Assembly (NCBI RefSeq): GCF_036898095.1 | Contig: NC_090746.1 | Location: forward strand, 54,016,288-54,080,287 | Length of the DNA stretch: 64,000 nucleotides | Direction of reading: 5' to 3' | DNA from: Palaemon carinicauda | Taxonomy: Eukaryota > Arthropoda > Malacostraca > Decapoda > Palaemonidae | Shown here: piece after piece, positions 1 through 11,300 of the stretch | How the letters are laid out: every line of letters starts with the position of its first letter | Position numbering within the stretch: the first letter of the stretch is position 1 | Program-made: the position numbers and the translations under genes | Notes under the pieces: model-generated | Seen by the model: only the letters and a program-made list of their open reading frames with translations | Told to the model about the DNA's origin: nothing | Database searches by the model: none

Positions 1-790
1 CCTGTTGAGACGAATAAATTTCTGATCTGCGGGCGAAATTTTGCGGTCCTCTCCAGGTATTCTCTTACTGTTCTCACGGGACATAAGAGTAGATCCTTCG
101 GGTTGTTATAGCGAGGGATGGCTGGCACTGAAAAACCATACCGAGGATCCCAACATGCCGGGTTCTGGGTCTTCGCCTCAAAGCTAGGGACGAACCTATA
201 GGTAACTTCTCTCCCCACTTTGGAGTGAGAGACCTCGAAAGAGAGGCCGTGTAACTCGCTAACTCTTTTCGCCGAGGCCAGGGCTAAAAGGAATGCTGTT
301 TTAAGGGTGAGTTCTCTGTCTAGTACGTCCCTGAGAGGTTCGAAGGGTGGCTCTGACAGGACCTTGAGAACTCTGGCTAGGTCCCACTGCGGAACCCTTA
401 CTTTCTGGGGGGGGACATGATTGTTCAAAGCTGCGGATGAGCATAGAGATATGCCTTGAGGCTCCCAAGTCAAGGCCCCTAAGGAGGAAGACTTGACCTA
501 AGGCTGTTTGTACTCCTTTGATGGCTGGAATAGACGAACCCACGTCGTCTCCCAGGTACACCAGAAAGTCTGCAATGTCCTGGATCGACGCCCCTAAGGG
601 CCTGATGTTCTTGGACGCACACCACTTCACGAAGACTGCCCACTTTGCTTGGTAAACTACTGCCGAGGAACGCCGTAAGTAACTCGACATCCTTGCCGCG
701 GTTCTCGATGAGTATCCTCCTTTCTTCAGTAGTTTCTCGATAACCTCCACGCGTGAAGGCGGAGGGATCGAGGGTTTTCATGCCACCTGT
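1..790 (-). pseudogene. DIRS-a tyrosine recombinase copy B, frameshifted and cut by window edge
   Basis: The N-terminal core-binding domain is at about 750-430 (VIEKLLKKGGYSSRTAARM, VYQAKWAVFVKWC, IPAIKGVQTALGQ). At 407-414 a run of eight G (C on the coding strand) has one base more than the related copies need, which shifts the frame. Downstream in the corrected frame the catalytic domain begins (ASAKRVSELHGLSFEV with the first catalytic Arg, LLLCPVRTVREYL). The HxxR and Tyr motifs would lie left of base 1. No ATG opens the frame near 750. The YR of DIRS elements integrates the circular cDNA; this copy could not be translated through. Confidence 0.85.
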
Positions 791-2049
791 GAAAGTGAGG
801 TTGACGCAGGAGGTCTGGTCTGTCCGGAAGCGGCCAAGGAGGACGAAGAGCTAATTCTTTTAGGTCTGCGAACCATTCTCTCTCCGGCCACCAGGGCACT
901 ACCAAAGTCATCGACAGGTTGGTCGTCGCTCTCACTCTGTTCAGTACTCGACTGATCATCCCGAAGGGAGGGAAGGCGTACACATCGAGGTCGTCCCAGG
1001 GATGTTGGAAGGCGTCCTCGAACGCTGCTGACGGGTCTGGGACTGGAGAACAGAACACGGGGAGTTGGGCGTTCAGACGTGTGGCGAACAAGTCTATCAC
1101 TGGGGAGCCCCACATTAGGATGACTGCCCGAGCTACCTCCGGGTGTAGGGTCCACTCTGAGCCTATCACTTGACCTGCCCGGCTGAGGCCGTCGGCCAGC
1201 ACGTTCCTCTTTCCTGGGATGACCCTTGCCGTTAGTTCTATCCCTTCTTCTGCCGTCCACTCTAACAGGTCTGTGGCTAGGGCGCATAGAACTCTTGACT
1301 TTAGGCCCCCCTGTTTCTTTACATACGTCACTACTGTGTCGTTGTCGCACATCAACGCCACAGTGTTTCCTCGTAGGAAGTGTATGAACTGCCGACACGC
1401 CCTCAGAACCGCTATCATCTCCAGGATGTTTATATGGAGAGACGCCTCCTCGCTGGACCACTGCCCTCTTGTCGATTCTCCTAGCAGGTGTGCTCCCAAC
1501 CCTCCTTCGATGCGTCCGTGAACAACAGTAACTCCGGGGGATCGGGGGCGAAGGGCATTCCCTTCTCTGTGTTCGACCTGATGTTCCACCAAAGCAGGGT
1601 CTCTCTCGTCTTTGGGAGGACTGGGACTATTTTGTGGGGCTCCTTGCCTTGGGTCCACGATTCCTTCAGATTCCACTGTACCGGTCGGAGCCTGAGTCTC
1701 CCTTGCGGTACTAATTTCTCCAGTGAAACCAGGTGGCCCAGTAACTTCTGCCAGTCCTTGGCCCTCCTGGGTTGAAGGATATGTTCCAGGTTGTGTATCC
1801 TCTCCCCTGAGGGGAAGGCTCTTACCAACTGGGTGTCCAGGACCATCCCCAAGTAAGTCATCCTGGTGCTGGGGACTAGCTGGGACTTTTCTAGGTTGAC
1901 CGTGATCCCTAATTCCTTGCAGAGCTCGAGCAACATCACGCCTTGCTCCTTCAGTTGCTCCTTTGAGGCAGAAAGAAGCAACCAGTCGTCCAGGTACCTG
2001 ATCAGTCGTATGCCTTTCTCGTGCGCCCATGCCGAGATTGTGGTGTCTG
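740..2049 (-). pseudogene. DIRS-a RT/RNase H, copy B (starts inside RT)
   Basis: The second RT begins at ISAWAHEKGIRL, so fingers and most of the palm are missing, but the catalytic box YLDDWLLL is intact, unlike copy A. RNase H follows (LLLFTDASKEGW, then GAHLLGE, HINILEM, LMCDNDTVVTYVKKQGG, NVLADGLSR). A one-base deletion in a C run near 1495 shifts the frame inside DASKEGWG. The tail carries the methyltransferase-like segment described for DIRS elements (VIDLFATRL, DAFQHPWDDLDVYAFPPF, EREWFADL). The 3' end overlaps the start of YR copy B in another frame, as is usual in DIRS elements. Confidence 0.8.
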
Positions 2050-2470
2050 ACAGCATCTTCAGGCCTCTAGCCACGTCCCACTGGGGCACCCTAACTGCTT
2101 GAGGGGGGCACGATTGTTCGAAGCTCTTGATGAGCATTGAGATGTGTCTGGAGGAACCCAGGTCGATGCCCTTCAGGAGGAAGACTTGTCCTAGGGCGGC
2201 TCGAACTCCTTTAATGGCTGGGATGGACATATTTACCTCATCCCTGAGATAGACTAGGAAGTCAGCTATTTCCGGGATGGAGGCTTTCAACGGCTTGATG
2301 TTCTTAGCGAAACACCATTTCGTGAAGGTAGCCCATTTAGCCTGGTACACAGCGGCTGATGACCGTCTCAGGTAACCTGACATCCTTGTTGCGGTCTTCG
2401 CCGAATACCCTTCCTTCCTCAGGAGACGCTCGATAACATCCACGCATGAAGGCAGAGGGACCGAGGGTTT
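2047..2470 (-). pseudogene. DIRS-a tyrosine recombinase copy A, N-terminal part only
   Basis: This is the core-binding half of a YR (VIERLLRKEGYSAKTATRM, VYQAKWATFTKWC, SIPAIKGVRAALGQ). It breaks after RVPQWDVARGLKMLSDT and continues in frame, without a stop, into the middle of a second RT domain (TISAWAHEKGIRLIRYLDDW). The catalytic half with the Arg-His-Arg-Tyr residues is absent. The join is not a normal gene boundary. It marks a recombination or deletion between two DIRS copies, and a 403-residue frame (2692-1481) spans it. Confidence 0.78.
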
Positions 2471-4322
2471 TCGTGGAACCTTTGAAAGTGTGGCTGCCGG
2501 AGAAGGTCTGATCTGTCTGGAAGGGGCCAAGGTGGAAGGCGCGCCAGTTCCTTTAGATCCGCGAACCACTCTCTCTTCGGCCACCAGGGAGCTACCAAAG
2601 TCATCCACAGGTTGTCCGCTCTCCTCACCCTGTTGAGGACTTGTCTGAGCATTCCGAAGGGAGGAAAGGTGTAAACGTCGAGGTTGTCCCAAGGATGCTG
2701 GAAGGCGTCTTCGAACGCCGCCCCCGGGCCGATTTTAGCCCTCCTTGCTTCTTTATGTAAGCCACCACCGTGGCGTTGTCGCACATCAGTGCCACGGTGT
2801 TTCCCCGGAGCCTCTGAACGAACTCTAGGCACGCCCTTTGCACTACCATCATTTCCAGTACGTTGATGTGCAGGTTCTTCTCTTCGGCTACACATCTTCC
2901 TCTCGCTGTGCTGTCGAGGAGATGAGCACCCCAACCCTCCTTGGATGCGTCCGTGAACAGGAGCATCTCCGGAGGGTCGGCTGCGAAGGGCATCCCCTTG
3001 AGGGTGTTCGATCTGTCGTGCCATCACTCGAGGACCTCCTTCGTCTCCGGGGACATCGAGACCACCTTGTGCGGGGAGTCTCTCTGGTTCCAGGCCTCCT
3101 TCAGGTTCCATTGTACTCCCCTGCGTTTGAGTCTCCTCTGTGGGACTAGTTTCTCCAATGACACGAGGTGGCCTATCAGCCTCTGCCAGTCCCTGGGTCT
3201 CCTGGACTGACGCGACAGGAAGGGCCGTAGGATCTGGCTCATGTTGTCCAGTCTCTCCACGGAAGGGAAGGCTCTCGCCAACCGAGAGTCCAGGACCATC
3301 CCGAGGTAGGTCATCCTGGTGGAGGGTATCAGTTGGGACTTCTCCAGGTTGATGGTGATACCCAGGACGTTGCAGAACTGCAGGAGCTTCGCGCCTTGCT
3401 CCCTCAGTACTTCCCTTGAGGCTGAAAGCAACAACCAGTTGTTCAGGTAGCAAATCAGGCGGATGCCCTGTTCGTGTGCCCAGGCTGAGACTGTCGCGAA
3501 GATCCTCGTGAAGACCTGAGGGGCTGTGGACAGACCGAAGCAGAGGGTCTTGAACTGTAACGTCTGGGTACCCCATTTTACCCTTAGGTACTTCCTGCTG
3601 GAGGGGTGGACAGGGGTCTGGAAGTATGCGTTCTTGAGGTCTATGAACATCATGAAGTCTCCTTCCCTCAAGGCCACTAGGACCGACTTCGGAGTGTCCA
3701 TCTTGAAGTCGGTCTTGCACACGAACCTGTTGAGGGCTGAGAGGTCTATGACTGGTCTCCAGCCCCCGGTCGCTTTCTCCACCAGGAAGAGTCTGCTGTA
3801 GAACCTTAGACCTGGGTTCTTGACTGGTTCCATTGCCCCTTTAGCCAGCATAGCAGAGACCTCTTCTTGTAGGGCCGTCCTTCTAAAGGGGTCCTTCAGT
3901 GCCAACCATTCCACCTGTAGATCTGGTATCAGAGGTGGGGACTCCACCAGGAAGGGGAACCTGTACCCTTCTTTCAGGACTGTCACGGTCCACGGGTCCG
4001 ATCTGTTGTCCCGCCATGCTTGCCAAGAATGTTTGAGGCATCCCCTCACCTGAGGCTTCGGCAGGAGTAGGGGGCCTCTCTCCCTATCTCCTTCGAGAGG
4101 CGCTGCCCGAACGACCTCTTCTGGCGGCTGAATAGGAGGGCCTGAATGCTGACTGCACAGCCGACGTTCCCCTACGGGAGGGCTGCGAAGGTTCCTGCCA
4201 GGATGTAGTAGGGGCGTCTCTCCTGGGCTGGTTAGGTGAGGCGTGAGGGGGGAGAGGGACGTCCGAGGGTGTCCTTCTATGGGTGGGTCTTCTTGCTGGA
4301 GGGGGCCTGGGTTCTCCCGCAT
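2458..4322 (-). pseudogene. DIRS-a reverse transcriptase/RNase H, copy A
   Basis: The RT domain runs from about 4020 to 3030 (GGWRPVIDLSALN, IDLKNAYFQ, LCFGLSTAPQVF, LEKSQLIPS). The catalytic box reads YLNNWLLL where functional relatives here read YLDDWLLL, so both active-site Asp codons have become Asn (about 3455-3435). RNase H follows at 2993-2725 with LLFTDASKEGWGAHLL and LMCDNATVVAYIKKQGG. Right after GGLKS there is an in-place deletion near 2724: about 90-100 codons present in copy B, including the RNase H segment VLADGLSR, are missing. The sequence resumes in the methyltransferase-like tail (AFEDAFQHPW, YTFPPFGM). The RT and RNase H activities should both be lost. Confidence 0.85.
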
Positions 4323-6576
4323 CCTTTAGTTTCCTCACCCTCTCCACCGTCTCTTCCACCTCCTTGAGGGGGAAGACTGAGTCGTCCCACAGTGGAAGGC
4401 TCCTCAGGGACCTCGCTTCTCTGTCAGGGAGCTGCCTTGCTAGTCTGCTGAGCACAGTGTCCCTTTTCCTCAGTATCCAGTTGGCAGTTTGTGCTATGGA
4501 TTGATAGGAAAGGAACTTCAGGGCCTTACCTCCCGAGCTAATCAGCTCCTTCAGCAAGGCCTGATTCTCCGGGATTGAGAGGTCGTGCGAGGACTGGAAC
4601 TCTACCAGCATGGAGGCCCACCAATCCAGCCACGATGACACGTGAACTAAGTCCCTGGACAGCTCCTCCATCATGGAAGTCTCCGCCAGGGAGAAACAAA
4701 CCGAGGAAGTGGTAGCCCTCTCCTCTGCTGCACCCTGTCCCAAGATGGCGACTGCTGGTTCCACCGCACAGGGCCCCGTGCGGTGTCCTTCCGGGAGGTA
4801 GAACCGGGACTCTGTCTTCAGGCCCTGGAGAAGTCTAGAGGCGTTCTGGATCTTGGGAGCTTCCGCATGGTTGGCCACGATCTTGTTAACGTGCGCCAAT
4901 CCCAGCTTCACATCTTTAGCTGAAGGGAGGGCTAGCGAGGGCCTCTGTTGTACAGGCGCATCCACCAGCCTGCTGAGGCTCGAGAGCCAGACTTCATCAG
5001 TAGAGGGCTCCGGTTCGTCCAGCCTATGGTGTCGCCTGATGAGGCCTATCACCCTCCTGTATGCAGAAACCTCCGCTGGCGAACCTTCTTCCCCGTCCTC
5101 TACATTCTCCGTTGGGCGTCCCAGTTCTCGTGACGGAGGACCTCCGATGGGGGGAGTCGTATGTGGAGGAGGCATCTTCCTGGAGTGGTCCAGTCTCCTC
5201 CCTTCAGGCAGTAGGACGGGGCATCGCCGCTGGAACGGAGGCCTCCGTCCTGGATTTATCCCTTCTTCCGGCGGACCAGGGGTCTGCGGGCTTGCCCATC
5301 GATGAAAGGAGTTTCTCTTGCTCCGGTCGATGCATCGTAGATCTTGAGGCCGCGACGTGGCTGCCAGACCGAAGGGGCGACTCTCTCCGCTGGGCGGATG
5401 GAGTCGGAACCTTCGCAGACTTATGCCTGTCCCTTGGTGCCTGATGAGACGAGTCCCTCCGTCGGTCATACTTACTGCTGGAGACAAAACCTACCAGTGA
5501 GTGGGACCTAGGGAGCCATCCCGAGGTGCCCGGGACTGCTGTAGCCCCCAGGAGTTGGCTACAGGGGATGGAGACTCGCACCCATTCTTCCTCCGGTGAA
5601 ACGCTTCTCCTGAACTTTCTCCTGGGGGATCTAGAACGCCTACTCACGTGGCGGGATTTTGAACGGGAACGCGAGCGAGATCGCCTCCTGCGGGACCTAT
5701 CTCGCCGTCTTCTATGGTCCCTCGGGGCTCCGTCTTCCGATGAGTAGGAGTAGGCCTCGACCGAGGAGCCCGAAGACCTGTAGGACCTCACTGAAGGGCA
5801 TGAATCGCGCCGCGTTGCTGGTGGTTCTACATGGTGTTCGGTCGGCGACGAAGGCTCCATGAAGTCGGCCGGGAGCGTAGCTGAAGGCGTTGGAGGGGAG
5901 CGGGGGAGCTCCTTGCTGGGGAACCAGGTCTCAAACTCCTCTTCCATCCTCAGGGGAGATCTGAAGGGCGTCTTCGGAGGCGCCCACACAAGGGTGTCTG
6001 ACGGCGGCAAGTCCTCCTTCTCGGCGGCACCCTCGGCTACTGACGCACCTGAAAAACCTGCCCAAGAGGCGGGAGAAGAGACTGCAGCAGTTTTACCCCG
6101 CATCGGATCGTCCGACGAGACGGGACCTGCTTTCACCAGGGCTCCGTCCCCTGGATACAAACCCGCCCCTCCCTCAGGCCCCCCACTTGCCTGGACTGAA
6201 AAGACAATCCCACTGTCAGGTAAATCAGACTCCTGGGGAAGGACCACAGGCCGCTTCCCCACAACAGACTTACCTCGACCCCTAAACTGGGTAGGGGAAG
6301 ACGGCAGAGAGAGAGACTGTCCGACGGGACGCCGGGCGAAGCGAGAGGCGAAGCGACGTTGGTCTTTCTAGGAGAACGTCGAGAGGCCTTCTTCTTCTTA
6401 GTGCCGTATCGCACCCACTGCATTTCATTCCAGGACTCCGGACACGTGGCTGTAGGGGAACACACACTGCCCCTACACGAAGAACACAAGGAGTGCGGGT
6501 CAACTTCGGGCTTAGAGAGGAAAGCGCCACACGATTTGCCGGCCACAGGGCCAGGGCAATGACGGGGATGCTCCAT
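4084..6576 (-). pseudogene. gag: DIRS-a gag, frameshifted
   Basis: Gag-like structural protein in two frames (6576 downward, then the frame of 6262-5204, then back to the frame of 5487-4084). The N-terminus has the Cys-rich motif shared by the Gag proteins in this window: a Cys before a Lys/Ser-rich linker, DPHSLC, CRG and two later Cys (about 6540-6450). The middle holds a run of Arg-Ser dipeptides (about 5720-5605) like an SR-protein RS domain. The C-terminal part (about 5040-4330) is alpha-helical in composition and ends in a Pro/Arg-rich tail before the RT frame. Homology rests on the Cys motif and on similarity of the C-terminal part to DIRS-d. Function in particle assembly is assumed from the family. 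Confidence 0.6.
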
Positions 6577-6916
6577 AACACACTAGTAAGACACCGCGAG
6601 ACACAGGAAAGGACACAAAGGGACCACGTGGGGACCGTGTGAGACACAAAGGGGTCGGGGACATAAAGGGTCGCACTGGGTTAAGAGAGCGTCGGGATGT
6701 TAACGCCGACGCAACCAAAAACTTATTGGAGATAGAGACCTGAGCAAGCATGTTCTCTGACCCCGGGTCGTCTCTGAGCGCGTATCACTCCGCAGAGATT
6801 ACCCCGCATAGAAAACGGGAGTAGGGTAAACTACACAAAATTCTGGTCAGAAGGGAGGAGATCCCAGATACTCCTAAGAAAGTAGTTAGAGCTAAGTACT
6901 CAGTGTTGGAACAAAA

Positions 6917-7422
6917 CCTTTTTATTACCTTTTTATTAATCATAGTTTTTTCCTCCTACTTAAAATACTTTGCAAAATGTGTACTTTATATATATTTTTC
7001 TTTTCATTAAAATCCCTTTGCTGTTCATAATTTTCTACTCCCTACCCAAAATTCTCCTTATAATAAGTGCAACCATCATGAGGTATGAACCAGGCAGACT
7101 GCCACAATCAGGGAACTTGTTTTACACATGCACATAAAATACAATCCATGATTATTCTTTTTTTGAAGGATTTTATCATAACACAAAATATGTACTGCAT
7201 GTAAAGGTTTTGTAAGAATAATCTTATTTAATTAGACAAAATCATATACATACTCTAAATGCCATAGCGCAAGCAAGCAAATGTACACTAAACGGAACCT
7301 CATGAACTAATTATACTATCTCATTTTAAGATACTCCTAAGAAAGTTACTTATCACAAAATATTAAATTTGTAGTATGCAATTACTTTTCTAGAATTAAA
7401 TAAAACAAAATTCATATCTTAC
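6917..7422. other. INTS6 intron sequence
   Basis: AT-rich sequence with no coding signal that I recognise. One 18-base string (agatactcctaagaaagt) occurs both inside the right tip of DIRS-a (about 6868-6885) and here (about 7328-7345). Confidence 0.5.
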
Positions 7423-7603
7423 CTCCAGTTTGTTCGCAAAGTTTATCTAAGGGTGAATTATCGCTTGGAACTATACCCATAGGGTCAGGTGCAGGGGTTC
7501 CTGTCAACCTTAGTACTAATCCAAACAGTCTTTGGTCCCAACGGAAAATTTCTTTAGTGAGTTCTGCACCTGGTATTGGATTCACCTTGGGTAAGGGGAA
7601 TAT
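7423..7603 (-). CDS. INTS6: INTS6 exon (vWA region, after TDGGKL exon)
   Basis: A 181-nt exon on the minus strand, with acceptor tttgtccacag before ATATTC and donor GGAG/gtaagat. It enters in phase 0 and leaves after one base of a split Gly codon. The product contains IPGAELTKEIFRWDQRLFG followed by LVLRLTGTPAP and ends LCEQTGG. The ELTKE-FRWDQRLF-LVLRL series is the hallmark of INTS6 in the distal part of the N-terminal von Willebrand A domain. INTS6 is a subunit of the Integrator complex, which cleaves nascent RNA at snRNA and other genes, and it helps couple the complex to PP2A. The exon reads in phase with 20893-21002. The next exon must lie left of the window. Confidence 0.9.
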
Positions 7604-8294
7604 CTGTGGACAAATATGAAAGGTGAAAAGTTTTTTTTAATCCTATTAGGAAACTATATAATCTATGAAAAACATACTATTGGGCCTCTTTGGGTATTAG
7701 AAAATTCATACAGTAAAAGTAGATAATAATGCATCATATATACTTTCTACTTTACCTGCAGGTGCTACCATATCAAGTACTACTACTTCGTCTTTGGTTC
7801 CATTAAGCCCTATTGATTAAGGTGTGCACAACTTATACCAATTTAAATGCCTCTCCTCTCATAACTCTTTAATGAACACCAAGCGCCCATACTTTACTAT
7901 ATGCTACACTTATAGAATTGTAACATTAAGCCCTGATTGATCCTATGAGAGAGAATTTTAAACTCCAGTCTCTCTTTGGCTCTGGCAGCAAACAGTTTTT
8001 ACAGAAAATAATGCATCTTCAATTATTATCAGAGGATAAACATTAAGACTAACAAGTGAGCAGGCACTTGAATGTTCCAATTTGTAATTTTACTTTTTTT
8101 AACTTACACCAAAACCACAGTGAGATACCAGAATAATAATTACAGTATATAATTGTTATACACAACATTCTACCTTTCACTGTAATGATGTTAGTATCAT
8201 TCTCAAAATTGACTGCATTTATACCGCCATTATAAATGAGAGAATTACAAATTTTGTAGTCTCTACCTAAAAAAAAAGCATCTAACTCAAATGA
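7604..8294. other. INTS6 intron sequence
   Basis: Low-complexity, AT-rich intron between the exon at 7423-7603 and the LINE end near 8295. On the minus strand around 7756-7812 a short open stretch with plausible splice signals was examined and not accepted as an exon because its phase does not fit the flanking exons. Confidence 0.5.
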
Positions 8295-8323
8295 GGAATA
8301 TTCTATTCTATTCATCATCATCA

Positions 8324-11300
8324 TCATCTCCTCCAACACCTATTGACGCAAAGGGCCTCGGTTAGATTTTGCCAGTCGTCTCTATCTTGGAATTTTAATT
8401 CAATACTTCTCCATTCATCATCTCCTACACGCTTCATAGTCCTCAGCCATGTAGGCTTGGGTCTTCCTACTTTTCTAGTACCTTGTGGAGCCCAGCTGAA
8501 CGTTTGGTAAACTAATCTCTCTTGAGGATTGCAAAGAGCATGCCCAAACCATCTCCATCTACCCCTCATCATAATCTCATCCACATATGGTACTCTGATA
8601 ATCTCTCTTATCGTTCAATTTTTAATCCTGTCCTGCCATTTAACTCCCAATATCCTTCTGAGGGTTTTGTTCTCAAATCTACTAAATCCATTGGAGATTG
8701 TTTCATGGTCATACCATGACTCATGTCCATAGAGTAACACTGATCTCACTACAGTAAACTAATATATAGTCTGATTTTTATATGTAATTTCAGGCAATTT
8801 GACTTCCAAATTTTACCTAACGTAGCCATTGTCTGATTTGCTTTTTACAATCTTTCACTAATGTGCTATTTCATGCATTCTGGTAAGCAAGCATTGCAAA
8901 TCCTGTGGTGTTCTGCTAACAAGGACAGCATCATCAGCATACTCCAGGTCTGCTAAATTCCTATCACCAATCCAGTCCAAACTTTCTCCACCATCTCTGG
9001 CTGTTCTACGCATTACAAAATCCATGAGGAGGATAAACAACATAGGTGACAACACATTCTCTTGGAGTACTCTGCTGTTCACTGGAAATTAATTAGATAA
9101 GACTCCATTAACATTAACTTTGCAGTCACTACGCTCATGAACACTTAATCAAATTTACGTATTTAAGAATTCCATAACGCAGGACTCGCCACAAAATTGG
9201 CCAGTGCACACTATCAAAAGCTTTTTCATAGTTCACAAATGCCATCAAAAGTGGATTTCTATATTCTACGCATTGCTCTACATGTCTCAAAATGAAAATT
9301 TGGTCAGTGCAACTTCTATCTTTTCTAAATCCTGCTTGTTCATCTCTCGGCTTTTCATCAATCTTTCTCTCTAATCTCTTTAGAATAAGCATACTACATA
9401 TTTTCATAATAAGTGACGTAAGTGTTATGCCTCTAATTATTGCAATTGGTCAAGTTGTCTTTTTTTGCTATTTTCACCAACACTCCTAACTCTCATTCAT
9501 CAGGTTTTGCCTCTTCATACCTCATTCTTGAAAATAATCTTAAGTAGTTTGGGAGTCACTTCATTTTCGGCCAGTATCATCTCAGCAGTTATTCCATCAT
9601 ATTCCGGGGATTTCCATCTATAGTTCTTTTAGGATAGCTTCGACTTCAAACACACTGAATTCATTCAGGGGGACATCAAGTTCTTCATCAGCTTCAGGTA
9701 CATCAATAAAATTATTCCCTTTACATCTCCTATTCATAATCTCACTAAACTGTTCCATCCAACATTGTCTTTCTTCATCTGTTGCTATAAGTGAACCATC
9801 TCTCTTTTTGATGGGTTTATGCTTCTTCCTTGCCCCAGTCGAGATTTCATTAATTCTATAAGCAATTCTTACACCATAGCCACTTCCTAAATTCATAGCT
9901 TTGTCAGCCTCATCTACTTTACTGTTTAAATATTCTCTCCAGTCATTCCTGGCTTTTCTTTTGACCTCACTGTCAATACTGGAAAACTTAGCATGCTCTA
10001 CCTGTAATTTTTATTACTTCCTCAAAAACTTTCAGCAATCAATTTCCGTCTTTATCTCCTTTTTAAAGAATCCCAAGTATCATTTGATATCCATGGCTTT
10101 CTCCTTGTCAATGCGTGTCCCAAGACTTCACTACCAACTGACTGATATATGTTCTTAATATCACACTATTCTTCATTATTTGTCTGTTCGTCGTCTCTTA
10201 AAGTCTCTAAGACTGCAAATAGATTCCTATATTCAATTGCAAATGTTTCACTGTGCTCTTCTTCAAAAAGCTTAGTTGTATCAAACCTAGGTATTCTATC
10301 CATCATTCTGTTGGTGCTTTCAGTTTTAATTTCAGTGTGGCAATGAGGAGCTGGTGATTACTACCAATATGGCACCTCTATAGCTTCTTACGTTTCTCAG
10401 AGTCCTCCTTCTCTCTTTTTTAATGGCAACGTGATCTATCTGATTTTTGTAAATGCAACATGGTAAAGTCCATGTATACTTGTGGATGTTCTTGTGTTGA
10501 AAAAGAGTACCTCCAATGACAAGAATGTTTGCTGTGGCCTGATTGGTAACGTCTCTGCCTGGTGTTTGCCAGTCGGGGGTTCGAGTCCCGCTCAGACTTG
10601 TTAGTGCCATTAGTGTCTGCAACCTTACCATCCTTGTGAGCTTAGGTTGGGGGGGTTTGGGGGAGCCTATAGGTCTATCTGCTGAGTCATCAGCAGCCAC
10701 TGCCTGGCCCTCCCTGGTCCTAGGCTTGGGCGCTAATCATATAATATATGGTTAGTCTCTAGGGCATTGTCCTGATTACTAGGGTAATGTCACTGTCCCT
10801 TGCCTCTGCCATTCATGAGCGACCTTTAAACAGAAACTTATGAAATGTGCTCCATTTTCATTTGTAACTTTGCCAAGACCATCGACACCCATCACATTCT
10901 CTATTCCTTGATTATTTCTTCCAACTTTAGCATTGAAGTGGACAATCACAATTTTCATATCTCTCTCAACGATCTCATCTATTACCCTCTGCAGTTCTTC
11001 ATAGTATTCATCTTTCCTTTCTTCAGGGGAATCATTTGTTGGGGCATAGCAAACTATAACTCATATTGCACTGCTTTGATTTGAACCTTGCTCGTAACAA
11101 TCTACTATTTACAGTTCTCCACTCAGTTAATGCCTTTTCTGCTCTTGGTGTCATAATCATTCCTACCCCTTTCTCTTCCAACTCCATCTGATCTTCCAGA
11201 GTAGATATATATATTACCTTTGTCTAACGTTTTCTTACCAATCCCCTTACAACGTGTTTCACTTAGGGCCAAGATTTCCAAACTATATTTCATAAATTCA

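Larger units (their letters stand above)
1..6916 (-). mobile_element. DIRS-a: chimeric DIRS1-like retrotransposon, cut by left window edge
   Basis: This element reads right to left: gag (6576-4084), RT/RNase H copy A, the start of a tyrosine recombinase (YR), then a second RT/RNase H and YR that run off the left edge. A normal DIRS element has one RT/RH and one YR, so this is a composite of two related copies. The right tip ends near 6916 in GGAACAAA, the motif also found at the right tips of DIRS-e and DIRS-f. The left terminal repeat is outside the window. Every module carries at least one disabling change, so it is a dead copy. It lies in an INTS6 intron in sense orientation. The exact right boundary is uncertain by tens of bases. 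Confidence 0.83.

Noticed and set aside
726..2030. 434-residue frame as a novel protein (also 3720-2419 and 50000-48326)
   Set aside because: The first parts are out-of-frame readings of RT; only the last parts match RNase H or YR. The openness itself is reported as a finding, not as a gene.
7756..7812. Possible small INTS6 cassette exon on the minus strand (peptide like KDEVVVLDMVAPAG with donor gtaaag)
   Set aside because: The open frame would need phase 2 entry and phase 1 exit, but the flanking exons are both phase 0 at this junction; the length is not a multiple of three and the peptide is not INTS6-like.
10521..10600. Functional tRNA gene
   Set aside because: A and B boxes are present, but no cloverleaf acceptor stem closes and a repetitive non-tRNA body follows, so it is a SINE head.
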